Of a stretch of 8,129 bases of DNA, positions 1-5,585 are shown piece by piece; the first letter of the stretch is position 1; each line of letters begins with the position of its first letter. Under the pieces are notes generated by a model. The model saw nothing but the letters and a program-made list of their open reading frames with translations. It had not been told where the DNA came from and made no database searches. Origin of the DNA: Alphaproteobacteria bacterium (GTDB lineage Bacteria; Pseudomonadota; Alphaproteobacteria; Sphingomonadales; Rhodothalassiaceae); assembly GCA_003695555.1 (NCBI GenBank), contig RFIU01000130.1, positions 1-8,129 of the forward strand. The letters are read 5' to 3'. Made by a program: the position numbers and the translations under genes.

Positions 1-1139
1 CTCTCGCCCTCGTCGGCAAGGCCCCGGGCGATCAGAAAATTCACCACCGCCCAGACCGGGCCGCGCCAATAGCGGATCGCATCAAAGGCACCATGTTCGG
101 GATCCAGACTCGGCACAAGATAGCGGACCCGGCTGGCAATGCGCGCAAGATGGTCGAGCAGGGCGGCCCGCTGCTCGGGGGTTCCGACACCGGCATAGAA
201 GGGCAGGAAGGCAGCGCTGGTAATCATAGGGAGGGAACGCCCGGCAACCATGTCATAGGAGCAGAAGGCGCCGACTTCCTCGTTCCAGAGGAAAGAAACG
301 CCCTCTGCCGCACGATCGAGACGCTTGCGGATCTCGGCCGCTTCCGCTTCGTGACCCAGCATTTCGGCGAGCGCCAGCAGATCCCGTTCGGCGCGGATCA
401 GGATCATCGTCATGCCGACGTCAAGGACCCGGAAGGGACCGCATTCGGCCATCAGGCTGTGATCCCAGGAATGGTCGCGACCGAATTCCAGGATGGCCAG
501 ATAGCGGTCATAGTCTTCCTTGGTCGGCCGCATGCCATGATCGAGCTTGGCGATGTCGCGCCGCTCGTAAGGGGCGATGCGCGAGGTATCGACGGCGGCC
601 GCCGGCGCGTCCCATTCCGGTGAGTTGTCGCGACCCGTTTCCCAGGGGTGGACGACGAGCACGAGCCCTTTCTTCAACGGATCGCGAAATTCGGCGAACC
701 AGCGGTGCCAGCCGACGAGCGCGGGGAACAGCCGCTCGGCATGTTCACGCCCGCCTTCGCGGTCGGCTTCGAAGAGCCAGCGCACGACGCTCGCCGCCAC
801 AGGTGGCTGGGTGATGCCGGAAGTGGCGGGATCGCGACCCGCCTGCCAGACTTCGGGCCCCGGAAAATAGCCGGGGTCCGGTTTCCAGAAGACGATGTGG
901 GGAACGAAACCGTCCGGCCATTGCGCACGGAAGAGGGTTTCCAGCTCGGCCCAGGCACGGGCCGGAGCGAAGGTCGAGAAGCCCAAGGCGACGAAAGCCG
1001 AATCCCAGTTCCACTGGAAGGGATAGACTTCCCCATTGGGCACCGTATAGCCGCCCCGGTCGTTGCGCTCGAGTATCGCTCGTGCCTTCTGGTCGAGGTC
1101 ACATTGACGCGTGGATTCACGCGTGCGGCTGTCGCTCAT
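1..1139 (-). CDS. MGH1-like (GH63-related) glycoside hydrolase, C-terminus cut by window edge
   Basis: Probable cytoplasmic exo-acting alpha-glycosidase with an (alpha/alpha)6 barrel, of the family containing glucosylglycerate/mannosylglycerate hydrolases and related to trehalases. Translating the minus strand from 1139 gives 379 residues without a stop. Family marks in order: FQWNWDS (41-47), PDGFVPHIVFW (75-85), TQPPVAASVVRWL (110-122), HPWETGRDNSPEWD (164-177) and YWRGPVW near the cut end. By family knowledge the Asp of GRDNSP (D171) matches the general acid, and D46 lies in the substrate-binding start of the barrel. The partner catalytic Glu should lie in the missing C-terminal 50-80 residues. 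The start at 1139 has AAGG ten bases upstream. There is no signal peptide, so it acts inside the cell. It lies 145 bp downstream of a TonB-dependent receptor on the same strand, which suggests a sugar-uptake-and-cleavage operon. The substrate (glucosylglycerate, mannosylglycerate, trehalose-like or another small alpha-glycoside) is not decided by the visible part. Confidence 0.88.
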   Translation of the reverse strand, partial: MSDSRTRESTRQCDLDQKARAILERNDRGGYTVPNGEVYPFQWNWDSAFVALGFSTFAPARAWAELETLFRAQWPDGFVPHIVFWKPDPGYFPGPEVWQAGRDPATSGITQPPVAASVVRWLFEADREGGREHAERLFPALVGWHRWFAEFRDPLKKGLVLVVHPWETGRDNSPEWDAPAAAVDTSRIAPYERRDIAKLDHGMRPTKEDYDRYLAILEFGRDHSWDHSLMAECGPFRVLDVGMTMILIRAERDLLALAEMLGHEAEAAEIRKRLDRAAEGVSFLWNEEVGAFCSYDMVAGRSLPMITSAAFLPFYAGVGTPEQRAALLDHLARIASRVRYLVPSLDPEHGAFDAIRYWRGPVWAVVNFLIARGLADEGE

Positions 1140-1191
1140 GTCGCTTGCGCCTTCATGGTCAGATGTATTCCACCCATGCGTGCCGGCCACG

Positions 1192-1205
1192 GGCCGAAGA
1201 CGGCC
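1192..1205 (-). other. small GC-rich stem-loop upstream of the hydrolase gene
   Basis: GGCCG and CGGCC form a perfect 5-bp stem around a 4-base loop, about 50 bases before the hydrolase start. On the minus-strand transcript the loop is TCTT. It is the second of two hairpins in the 145-bp gap between the receptor and hydrolase genes. No T-run follows, so it is not a classical intrinsic terminator. A role in mRNA processing or stability is only inferred. Confidence 0.35.
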
Positions 1206-1224
1206 GCTCTGATCGGCGGATGTT

Positions 1225-1274
1225 CCGGCGGGCGGTCCGCGATTTTCGTCGCAGCGGAAAGGACCACCCGCCGG
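1225..1274 (-). other. strong intercistronic stem-loop after the TonB receptor
   Basis: Positions 1225-1238 and 1261-1274 pair as a 14-bp GC-rich stem with a 22-base loop. The single plus-strand mismatch becomes a G-U wobble in the minus-strand RNA, so the RNA stem is continuous. A 4-bp GCGA/TCGC helix can form inside the loop. The structure begins 10 bases after the receptor stop codon. There is no T-run behind it, so it is better read as an mRNA-stabilising or partially attenuating hairpin between receptor and hydrolase than as a complete rho-independent terminator. A factor-dependent or leaky stop remains possible. Confidence 0.6.
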
Positions 1275-1284
1275 TCAGCGGCGT

Positions 1285-3846
1285 TCAGAAGTCGTAGCGT
1301 GCGCGCAAGGTGAACTGGCGCGGCAGAATCGGACGGCCGACGAAGAAGGCGCCGGCGGTGGACTGGGCATTGCCGACGCGCGGGCTGCCCTCGGTGATCC
1401 CGTCGCTGTTGAAGAGGTTGAAGATGCCGACGCTCACCCGCACGCTCTGACCATCGGCGATGGCAAAACGATAGCCGGCATCGAGTCTCGCGATGTTGAA
1501 CGACTTCAGCTTCACGCTGTTGGAATCATTGGCGAAGCTCGACCCTTCGAAGGTGTCGAAGAAGGCGAAGTCGAAGCGCCCGTCATCATAGAAGATGCCG
1601 GCATTGGCGAGGAAGTTCGGCTGCCGGCGCAGCTCGTTGCCGACGAACTGCGGTGCACCTTCGAACTTCGTGAACTTGTGGTCCTGAAGCGTCAGATTGC
1701 CGGTGATCCTGAGCGCGCTGGTGATGAAGACCTCGGCGGTCGCCTCGACGCCATAGGTGCGGGTCGATTGCAAATTGGTCAGTTCGATCACTCCGCCGCC
1801 AGGCGCATTGACGAAATCCACGTTCGCCCGGTTGCCGAGCTTGTCCCAGAAGCCGGCGACGGTCGCACGGATCAGGTCGTTGGCGAACTTGAAGCCGAGT
1901 TCAGCCTGCTTGATGATCTCGGCATCATACGAACTCGGCTCGCCGAGGCTCGAGAAGCGTACCGAGCGGATCTGCGGGAAGAAGAACCCGCGTGAGAAAT
2001 TGGCATAGACATTGACCTGATCGTTCAGCGCATAGGATGCACCCGCCGAGGCCGCCCAGGCGGTGGTATGGACGCGGCCTTTCAGGAAGTCGCCATTGCC
2101 GAACTTCACATCACGCAGATCCGGCGCAAGCGTCGGGTCGTCGGAGATGATGAAGGTCGAGGTCATCTCGCGCAGAATGTCGCCGATCATCCGCTCGACG
2201 CGCACGCCGATGTCGAAGTTCCAGCGACCCGTTTCCATCTGATCGGCGGCATAGACGGCGAAACGCGTTGCCGTGTGCTTGTTGTTGGAAAAGCCGGTGC
2301 CGGCGTTCAGCAGACCGTTCTGCGAGACGATCTCGGTCGAGCCGTCGGGCAGCGTCACCGTCAGATCGACGAGCCGCGGCCGGTTAGAAAACTCGCCGAG
2401 ATAGGTAAAGAGATAATCACGGTCATCAGCCTCGGCGCGTGCGAAGAAGCCGCCGAGCGTGAAGGTGTGATCGACCGCACCCGTCGTCGCGTCCTTCTTC
2501 AGATCGGCCTCCATGGTGAAGTCATTGGCCGGGCGTGAGCGATCGAGGATACGATTGGCGAACAGCAGGAAGTCGTCGGGCACCGGCTGACCCGAACGGG
2601 TGAAGCTGAAGTCGGCCATCGACAGATCCGGCAGCCCGCGCGCCTCAAGGAAGCCGGGCAGCGTTTCCGGGACATTGACGATGCCGTCACCGTCGAGAAA
2701 CAGGTTGAACTGGTGGCTGTAGCGGGCGTACTTGCCCTTCACCTCTATCGCCCACTCATTGGCAAGCTCCTTGTCGAGCGCGAAGCCGATCGAGCCGCCC
2801 TCGGTTCGCACGCCGTTGCGGATCTGGGTCTCGTAGCGGCCTGCCGGCGTATCATAGCTGAGGAACTGCGCCTCATCGGTCTGAACGGTGAAGACCTTGC
2901 GGCCGTCATTGCCGATCGCGCGCTTTCTTGTCGTGCCGTCGAGCGGCAGAGGGAGAAAGAACTGGACGTCGTCATTGATCACCTGACCGAAGACCCGGAA
3001 CGATCCGGAGCCGTCATCAAAATCCTTCTTGATATTGGCGCGAAGCTGAAAGCCCTGGGTCGGCAGGCCGGTCTTCAGCGGACCTTCGTCATAGCGATAG
3101 TAGCCGGAGATCGCATAATAGAGGCCGGCGTCCGAGGACAGCGGGCCGGAGCTTGCGAAATCCGCCCGGAAGCGATAGGCGCTCGGCCCCTCCGTCGGGC
3201 TGCCGGTTTCGATCTGAAGCGCATTCTGCGGTGTATCCGAGCCGGTCTTCGAGATATAGTTGATGATGCCGGCGACCGAGCCGGGGCCGAACAGGTTCGA
3301 CACGCCGCCGCGGACGAATTCCATCCGCTCGATGCCGAGATCGTTGCGGTAATAGACGTCGAAGGCCGATGAGTTCAGCCCGAAGGTCGAGAAGGCCGGA
3401 ATCCCGTCGTATTCAAGCGGCGTGAACTGGTACTGGCCGCCCGATGGCAGGCCGCGGATGAAGACATTGGATGCGACCTCGCCGCCGCCGCCCTCGGCGC
3501 GAATGCCGGGGACCGTGCGCAGGATGTCGGCCTGGCTGTTGAAGCTGTAGAGCGAAAGCTCTTCCTCGTTCATCTGGGTGACCGAAAGGGGGGCGCTGAA
3601 GGCGCTGCGCAGCCGGCTGGTGCCGGTCACGACGATCTCTTCGATCTCGCCCACGTCTTCGGCTCCGGCATCTTCCTTGTCTGCGCCGGCCTGAGCGGAC
3701 GCCTGCGGGGCGGCCGCTTCGTCAGTCGGCGCGGCCGCCGCGGCCGACAGCGAGAGCTGTCCGCCAAGTGCGAAGAGTCCGGCGCCGAGCGCCGTCGTCA
3801 TCATCAGACCGCTCAGACGGCGTTTGTCGAGAAACGTGGCCAACAT
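1285..3846 (-). CDS. TonB-dependent outer-membrane receptor, probable glycoside/carbohydrate transporter
   Basis: Outer-membrane beta-barrel receptor driven by TonB-ExbBD (853 aa, a normal length). The signal peptide has basic KRR (8-10), a hydrophobic stretch (about 11-34) and likely cleavage in the Ala run at 35-39. An acidic, Ala-rich linker (about 40-66) leads to the TonB box EEIVVTGTSR (69-78). The plug follows: DILRTVPGI (107-115), VFIRGLP (128-134), IERMEFVRGG (172-181), LFGPGSVAGIINY (185-197). The chain ends in an aromatic, YDF, as expected for Bam-dependent barrels. I chose the ATG at 3846 because GGGAGG lies six bases upstream and the signal peptide then begins correctly. In-frame starts at 3882 and 3885 (ATG, GTG) would add 12-13 residues without such a ribosome site. 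LacI-type operators upstream and a glycoside hydrolase downstream suggest a sugar ligand; this is inference, since plug sequence alone does not give the ligand. Confidence 0.93.
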   Translation of the reverse strand: MLATFLDKRRLSGLMMTTALGAGLFALGGQLSLSAAAAAPTDEAAAPQASAQAGADKEDAGAEDVGEIEEIVVTGTSRLRSAFSAPLSVTQMNEEELSLYSFNSQADILRTVPGIRAEGGGGEVASNVFIRGLPSGGQYQFTPLEYDGIPAFSTFGLNSSAFDVYYRNDLGIERMEFVRGGVSNLFGPGSVAGIINYISKTGSDTPQNALQIETGSPTEGPSAYRFRADFASSGPLSSDAGLYYAISGYYRYDEGPLKTGLPTQGFQLRANIKKDFDDGSGSFRVFGQVINDDVQFFLPLPLDGTTRKRAIGNDGRKVFTVQTDEAQFLSYDTPAGRYETQIRNGVRTEGGSIGFALDKELANEWAIEVKGKYARYSHQFNLFLDGDGIVNVPETLPGFLEARGLPDLSMADFSFTRSGQPVPDDFLLFANRILDRSRPANDFTMEADLKKDATTGAVDHTFTLGGFFARAEADDRDYLFTYLGEFSNRPRLVDLTVTLPDGSTEIVSQNGLLNAGTGFSNNKHTATRFAVYAADQMETGRWNFDIGVRVERMIGDILREMTSTFIISDDPTLAPDLRDVKFGNGDFLKGRVHTTAWAASAGASYALNDQVNVYANFSRGFFFPQIRSVRFSSLGEPSSYDAEIIKQAELGFKFANDLIRATVAGFWDKLGNRANVDFVNAPGGGVIELTNLQSTRTYGVEATAEVFITSALRITGNLTLQDHKFTKFEGAPQFVGNELRRQPNFLANAGIFYDDGRFDFAFFDTFEGSSFANDSNSVKLKSFNIARLDAGYRFAIADGQSVRVSVGIFNLFNSDGITEGSPRVGNAQSTAGAFFVGRPILPRQFTLRARYDF

Positions 3847-3852
3847 GTCTTT

Positions 3853-3858
3853 CCTCCC
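3853..3858 (-). promoter_or_regulatory. ribosome binding site that decides the receptor start
   Basis: GGGAGG on the minus strand, six bases before the ATG at 3846. It is a near-ideal Shine-Dalgarno and favours this start over the further-upstream in-frame GTG/ATG pair. A very similar GAGGAAAGAC context precedes the other receptor gene at 6581. Confidence 0.7.
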
Positions 3859-3891
3859 TTTTTCTTCCCCGATAAGCCGCATCACGGCAGG

Positions 3892-3901
3892 GAAACGGTT
3901 A
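3892..3901. promoter_or_regulatory. weak third operator-like site in the receptor 5' leader
   Basis: GAAACGGTTA matches the TAACCGGTTA core at eight of ten positions and keeps one full half-site (CGGTTA). It lies inside a GGAAA / TTTCC inverted repeat (3891-3906). If real, it would be an auxiliary repressor site downstream of the promoter. Its centre is 189 bp from the perfect operator at 4079-4092, about 18 helical turns. One degenerate copy could also be chance. Confidence 0.3.
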
Positions 3902-3972
3902 TTTCCGTTTGCGGTGCGAGCGCAGGCCTGCCGTCGGACGCTTGGGGAGTGCCATTGCCTTCCTGAAAGATG

Positions 3973-3982
3973 TAACCGGTTT
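3973..3982. promoter_or_regulatory. LacI-type operator overlapping the receptor promoter
   Basis: TAACCGGTTT is one base from the perfect palindrome TAACCGGTTA found 108 bp upstream, with an intact 8-bp AACCGGTT core (3974-3981). It overlaps the proposed -10 box of the receptor promoter, the expected place for a repressor to block RNA polymerase. CG-centred palindromes of this shape are typical of LacI-family sugar repressors; the particular regulator is not in the window. Confidence 0.6.
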
Positions 3983-4007
3983 TATCACGAGCCGGCACGA
4001 TTGGCAA
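3979..4007 (-). promoter_or_regulatory. candidate sigma70 promoter for the TonB receptor
   Basis: On the minus strand TTGCCA (4002-4007) and TAAAAC (3979-3984) are separated by exactly 17 bases. The -10 box is only moderately good. Support comes from its overlap with an operator copy and the AT-rich stretch just upstream of the -35. Transcription from here would give a leader of about 125 bases. No transcript data are available. Confidence 0.4.
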
Positions 4008-4022
4008 CAGGAATGCAAGCAG

Positions 4023-4043
4023 TTGAAATATCATATATATCAA
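4023..4043. promoter_or_regulatory. AT-rich imperfect palindrome upstream of the receptor promoter
   Basis: A 21-bp imperfect inverted repeat, TTGAAATATC...TATCAA, with eight of ten pairs matched. It stands out as the most AT-rich stretch in a GC-rich window. It begins 15 bases upstream of the proposed -35 box and lies between the two best operators. It could be an UP element, a DNA-bending site, or the site of a second regulator. Confidence 0.3.
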
Positions 4044-4054
4044 AAACAGCAGAG

Positions 4055-4072
4055 AGGATCACGGCCGATCCT
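4055..4072. repeat. 6-bp inverted repeat between the AT-rich element and the perfect operator
   Basis: AGGATC and GATCCT form a perfect 6-bp inverted repeat with a 6-base spacer. On the minus strand it is followed eight bases later by a TTTTT run (4042-4046), so it might act as a weak terminator for read-through from the ATP12 operon into the receptor control region. The gap before the T-run argues against an efficient intrinsic terminator. Confidence 0.2.
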
Positions 4073-4078
4073 GCTCAA

Positions 4079-4092
4079 AGTAACCGGTTACT
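4079..4092. promoter_or_regulatory. perfect 14-bp palindromic operator (LacI-type)
   Basis: AGTAACCGGTTACT is a perfect palindrome centred on CG, the classic half-site geometry of LacI-family repressors. It lies about 70 bp upstream of the proposed -35 of the receptor gene. Together with the near-copy at 3973-3982 (centres 108 bp apart) it would allow repression by DNA looping. Confidence 0.65.
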
Positions 4093-4371
4093 ATTACTGA
4101 TCCCGTATTCGCCGCTGATATGTTGCTGCCGACCATGCGCGCGAACCGTCGCCGCCCTGACAAGGCAACGCACCGTGAGGATGCGCCGCGAAGATATCAG
4201 GCCGCGAAGATATCGGGTGGTGCGCTACAGGCACCGCGCGTGAAGATGTCAATTGCCCTTGAAGGCGAGGCGGGGGACACCGCAAGTGCGGAACGCCGGG
4301 GTGACGGAAGAAGGGGCAGGCGTTGCTTCCGGCTTATCGGTGATGTGGCCGCGCAGGAAGATATGGCGGGT
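4093..4371. other. gene-free spacer between the operator region and the ATP12 gene
   Basis: No open frame here looks like a real gene: frames on both strands are short, low in family-like character and lack ribosome sites. The stretch holds the 3' end of the ATP12 transcript, a 16-bp tandem duplication (4185-4216) and a small CCGCA / TGCGG dyad around 4280-4291. No convincing terminator follows the ATP12 stop codon. Confidence 0.5.
4185..4216. repeat. 16-bp tandem direct repeat, two copies
   Basis: Two adjacent copies of GCCGCGAAGATATC(A/G)G, identical at 15 of 16 positions, each containing the GATATC palindrome. Looser relatives occur nearby (GCGTGAAGATGTC near 4239, GGAAGATATGG near 4357). 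It may be a local slippage duplication or a paired binding site; the sequence alone does not say. Confidence 0.55.
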
Positions 4372-5109
4372 TCAGTCCTTCGCCTTTCCAGCGAGCAGGG
4401 CAAGGAAGCGGTCGGCGTCGCGGATTTCGTCTTCGATCACGCATCGACGGCGCATGGCTTCCTCGTCGAATCCCCAGCGTTCATTCTGAAAGGTTTCATC
4501 CAGATGGGCGGCGGCGATCACCGTTTCACAGGATATCGCGTCCAGCGCATGGAGAAGGGCCAGAACCAGCGAGCGGGTGGCGCCGGCGACCGCCTGAAGC
4601 ACTGCAAGGCGCCAGTCGTCGAGCGTATCCAGGACTTCCGCGATCCGTTCCAGCGCCTCTTGCGGCTGCATTATCGGCAGCACCCCGACAAGGGCATGGA
4701 GTCGTGCGCCGGTCCGCTCGGCGAGCGCCGCGAGGGGCGGATCCCACATTTCCTGCTGACGGCGGACCAGTTCTTCCGGGGCGTCGGCGCGGTAACAGAG
4801 AAGATCGGCCTCGGCAAAGCCGCACAGGGTGGAGACGATATCAGAGCGGTTCGCGGCGATCCTGTCGATGGCCGTGTTGGCAAGCCCGGTGAGCGGCAGG
4901 CGGGCGGGATCGACGTGTTCGCCAAGCGCATTCCATTCCGCTGCGATCGCCTCGCTGAGCGGGCGGGTCGGGACGACGAGAGGCCGGCCCGCCGGCGTCT
5001 TCAAGGGCCGTGAATCGAGATGAACGGCAAAGCCGCCTTCCGGAAGACTTCGGATCTTCGCCTCGTTGTAGAAGCGGCGCGGACGATGGATGCCGGACGT
5101 GGTCTTCAT
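4372..5109 (-). CDS. atp12: ATP12-family F1-ATPase assembly chaperone
   Basis: Bacterial ATP12, which in mitochondria binds the F1 alpha subunit before alpha3beta3 assembly of ATP synthase; expected to be cytoplasmic here. At 245 aa it is full length for the family. Conserved segments in order: RRFYNEA (11-17), HLDSRPLKTPAG (30-41), PLVVPT (43-48), AAEWNALG (56-63), LPLTGLANTAID (71-82), DLLCYRA (102-108), RRQQEMWDP (116-124), GATRSLVLALL (176-186), HLDE (202-205), WGFDEEA (212-218). The start codon overlaps the stop of the upstream membrane-protein gene (ATGA, 5106-5109) and has no good ribosome site of its own, which fits translational coupling. The family is characteristic of alphaproteobacteria and mitochondria, so this gene is the best taxonomic marker in the window. 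Confidence 0.95.
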   Translation of the reverse strand: MKTTSGIHRPRRFYNEAKIRSLPEGGFAVHLDSRPLKTPAGRPLVVPTRPLSEAIAAEWNALGEHVDPARLPLTGLANTAIDRIAANRSDIVSTLCGFAEADLLCYRADAPEELVRRQQEMWDPPLAALAERTGARLHALVGVLPIMQPQEALERIAEVLDTLDDWRLAVLQAVAGATRSLVLALLHALDAISCETVIAAAHLDETFQNERWGFDEEAMRRRCVIEDEIRDADRFLALLAGKAKD

Positions 5110-5585
5110 GGCCGGTTGTCGTCCCGCTCTCTCGGCCGCTGTTGCGACACTGCCCTCTTTCGGCTCATCCGGGCATAGCGGCGGCGTTCATGGCGGGCAC
5201 GCTTGCGTTCGCTGGCGAGGCGCTTTTCCTCTTCGATGTCTTCGGTGAAGAAGCCGCCGAAGCTGAAGAACCGCATCGGCACCCGCCAGAGATCCATCAG
5301 ATAGTGACCGCGATCAGCTAGAAAGAGCCCGAAGCGCGAATTGAGATAGGCGGCTAGGAACAGCAAAGCGAAGGCGACGACGAGCAGCAGCAGCAGGGAT
5401 AATGCCGTCGAAAAGCCGGTCACCAGCCCCGTGGCATCGGCTGCCGGCAGTTGGCCGATCACCAGATAGATGACCAGCGCCACCGCCAGCATGCCGGCGG
5501 CAAGGCCCAGGAAACGCGGCTGACGCTCGGCGTGCGCCGAACGTTCGCTATCGGGCCTGGATGGGGATACGGCTCGGCGTTTCAT
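5106..5585 (-). CDS. small two-helix membrane protein of unknown function
   Basis: I do not recognise a named family. The 159-aa protein has a basic N-terminal tail (KRR at 2-4), two hydrophobic helices (about 25-46 and 54-81) joined by a short loop, an amphipathic stretch with aromatic residues (RVPMRFFSFGGFF, 101-113), then a strongly charged tail rich in Arg, Lys and Glu (115-159). By the positive-inside rule both tails should be cytoplasmic. It overlaps the HAD gene upstream by ATGA (5582-5585) and ATP12 downstream by ATGA, and has AAGG eight bases before its start. The tight coupling points to a housekeeping role shared with its neighbours, possibly linked to ATP synthase assembly at the membrane, but that is inference from position only. 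Confidence 0.85.
   Translation of the reverse strand: MKRRAVSPSRPDSERSAHAERQPRFLGLAAGMLAVALVIYLVIGQLPAADATGLVTGFSTALSLLLLLVVAFALLFLAAYLNSRFGLFLADRGHYLMDLWRVPMRFFSFGGFFTEDIEEEKRLASERKRARHERRRYARMSRKRAVSQQRPRERDDNRP

Noticed and set aside
1140..1284. Classical rho-independent terminator between receptor and hydrolase
   Set aside because: The hairpins are strong but no T-run follows either of them on the minus strand.
648..1313. 221-codon plus-strand open frame
   Set aside because: Antisense to the glycoside hydrolase, which explains the stretch with conserved motifs.
2381..2388. Another CCGGTTA word inside the receptor coding sequence
   Set aside because: Only a half-site, inside coding sequence, without the palindromic partner.
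2713..3372. 219-codon plus-strand open frame
   Set aside because: Antisense to the plug and early barrel of the TonB receptor; no family-like features.
3909..4100. Short plus-strand frame through the receptor promoter region
   Set aside because: It spans the operators and AT-rich dyad, has no ribosome site, and its product resembles nothing; treated as regulatory DNA.
4094..4285. Short minus-strand frame in the spacer after ATP12
   Set aside because: Low-complexity product without a ribosome site or family character.
4120..5013. 297-codon plus-strand open frame
   Set aside because: It runs antisense to the ATP12 gene, whose family motifs are unmistakable; the plus-strand product has no recognisable domain. 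Long antisense frames are expected at this GC content.
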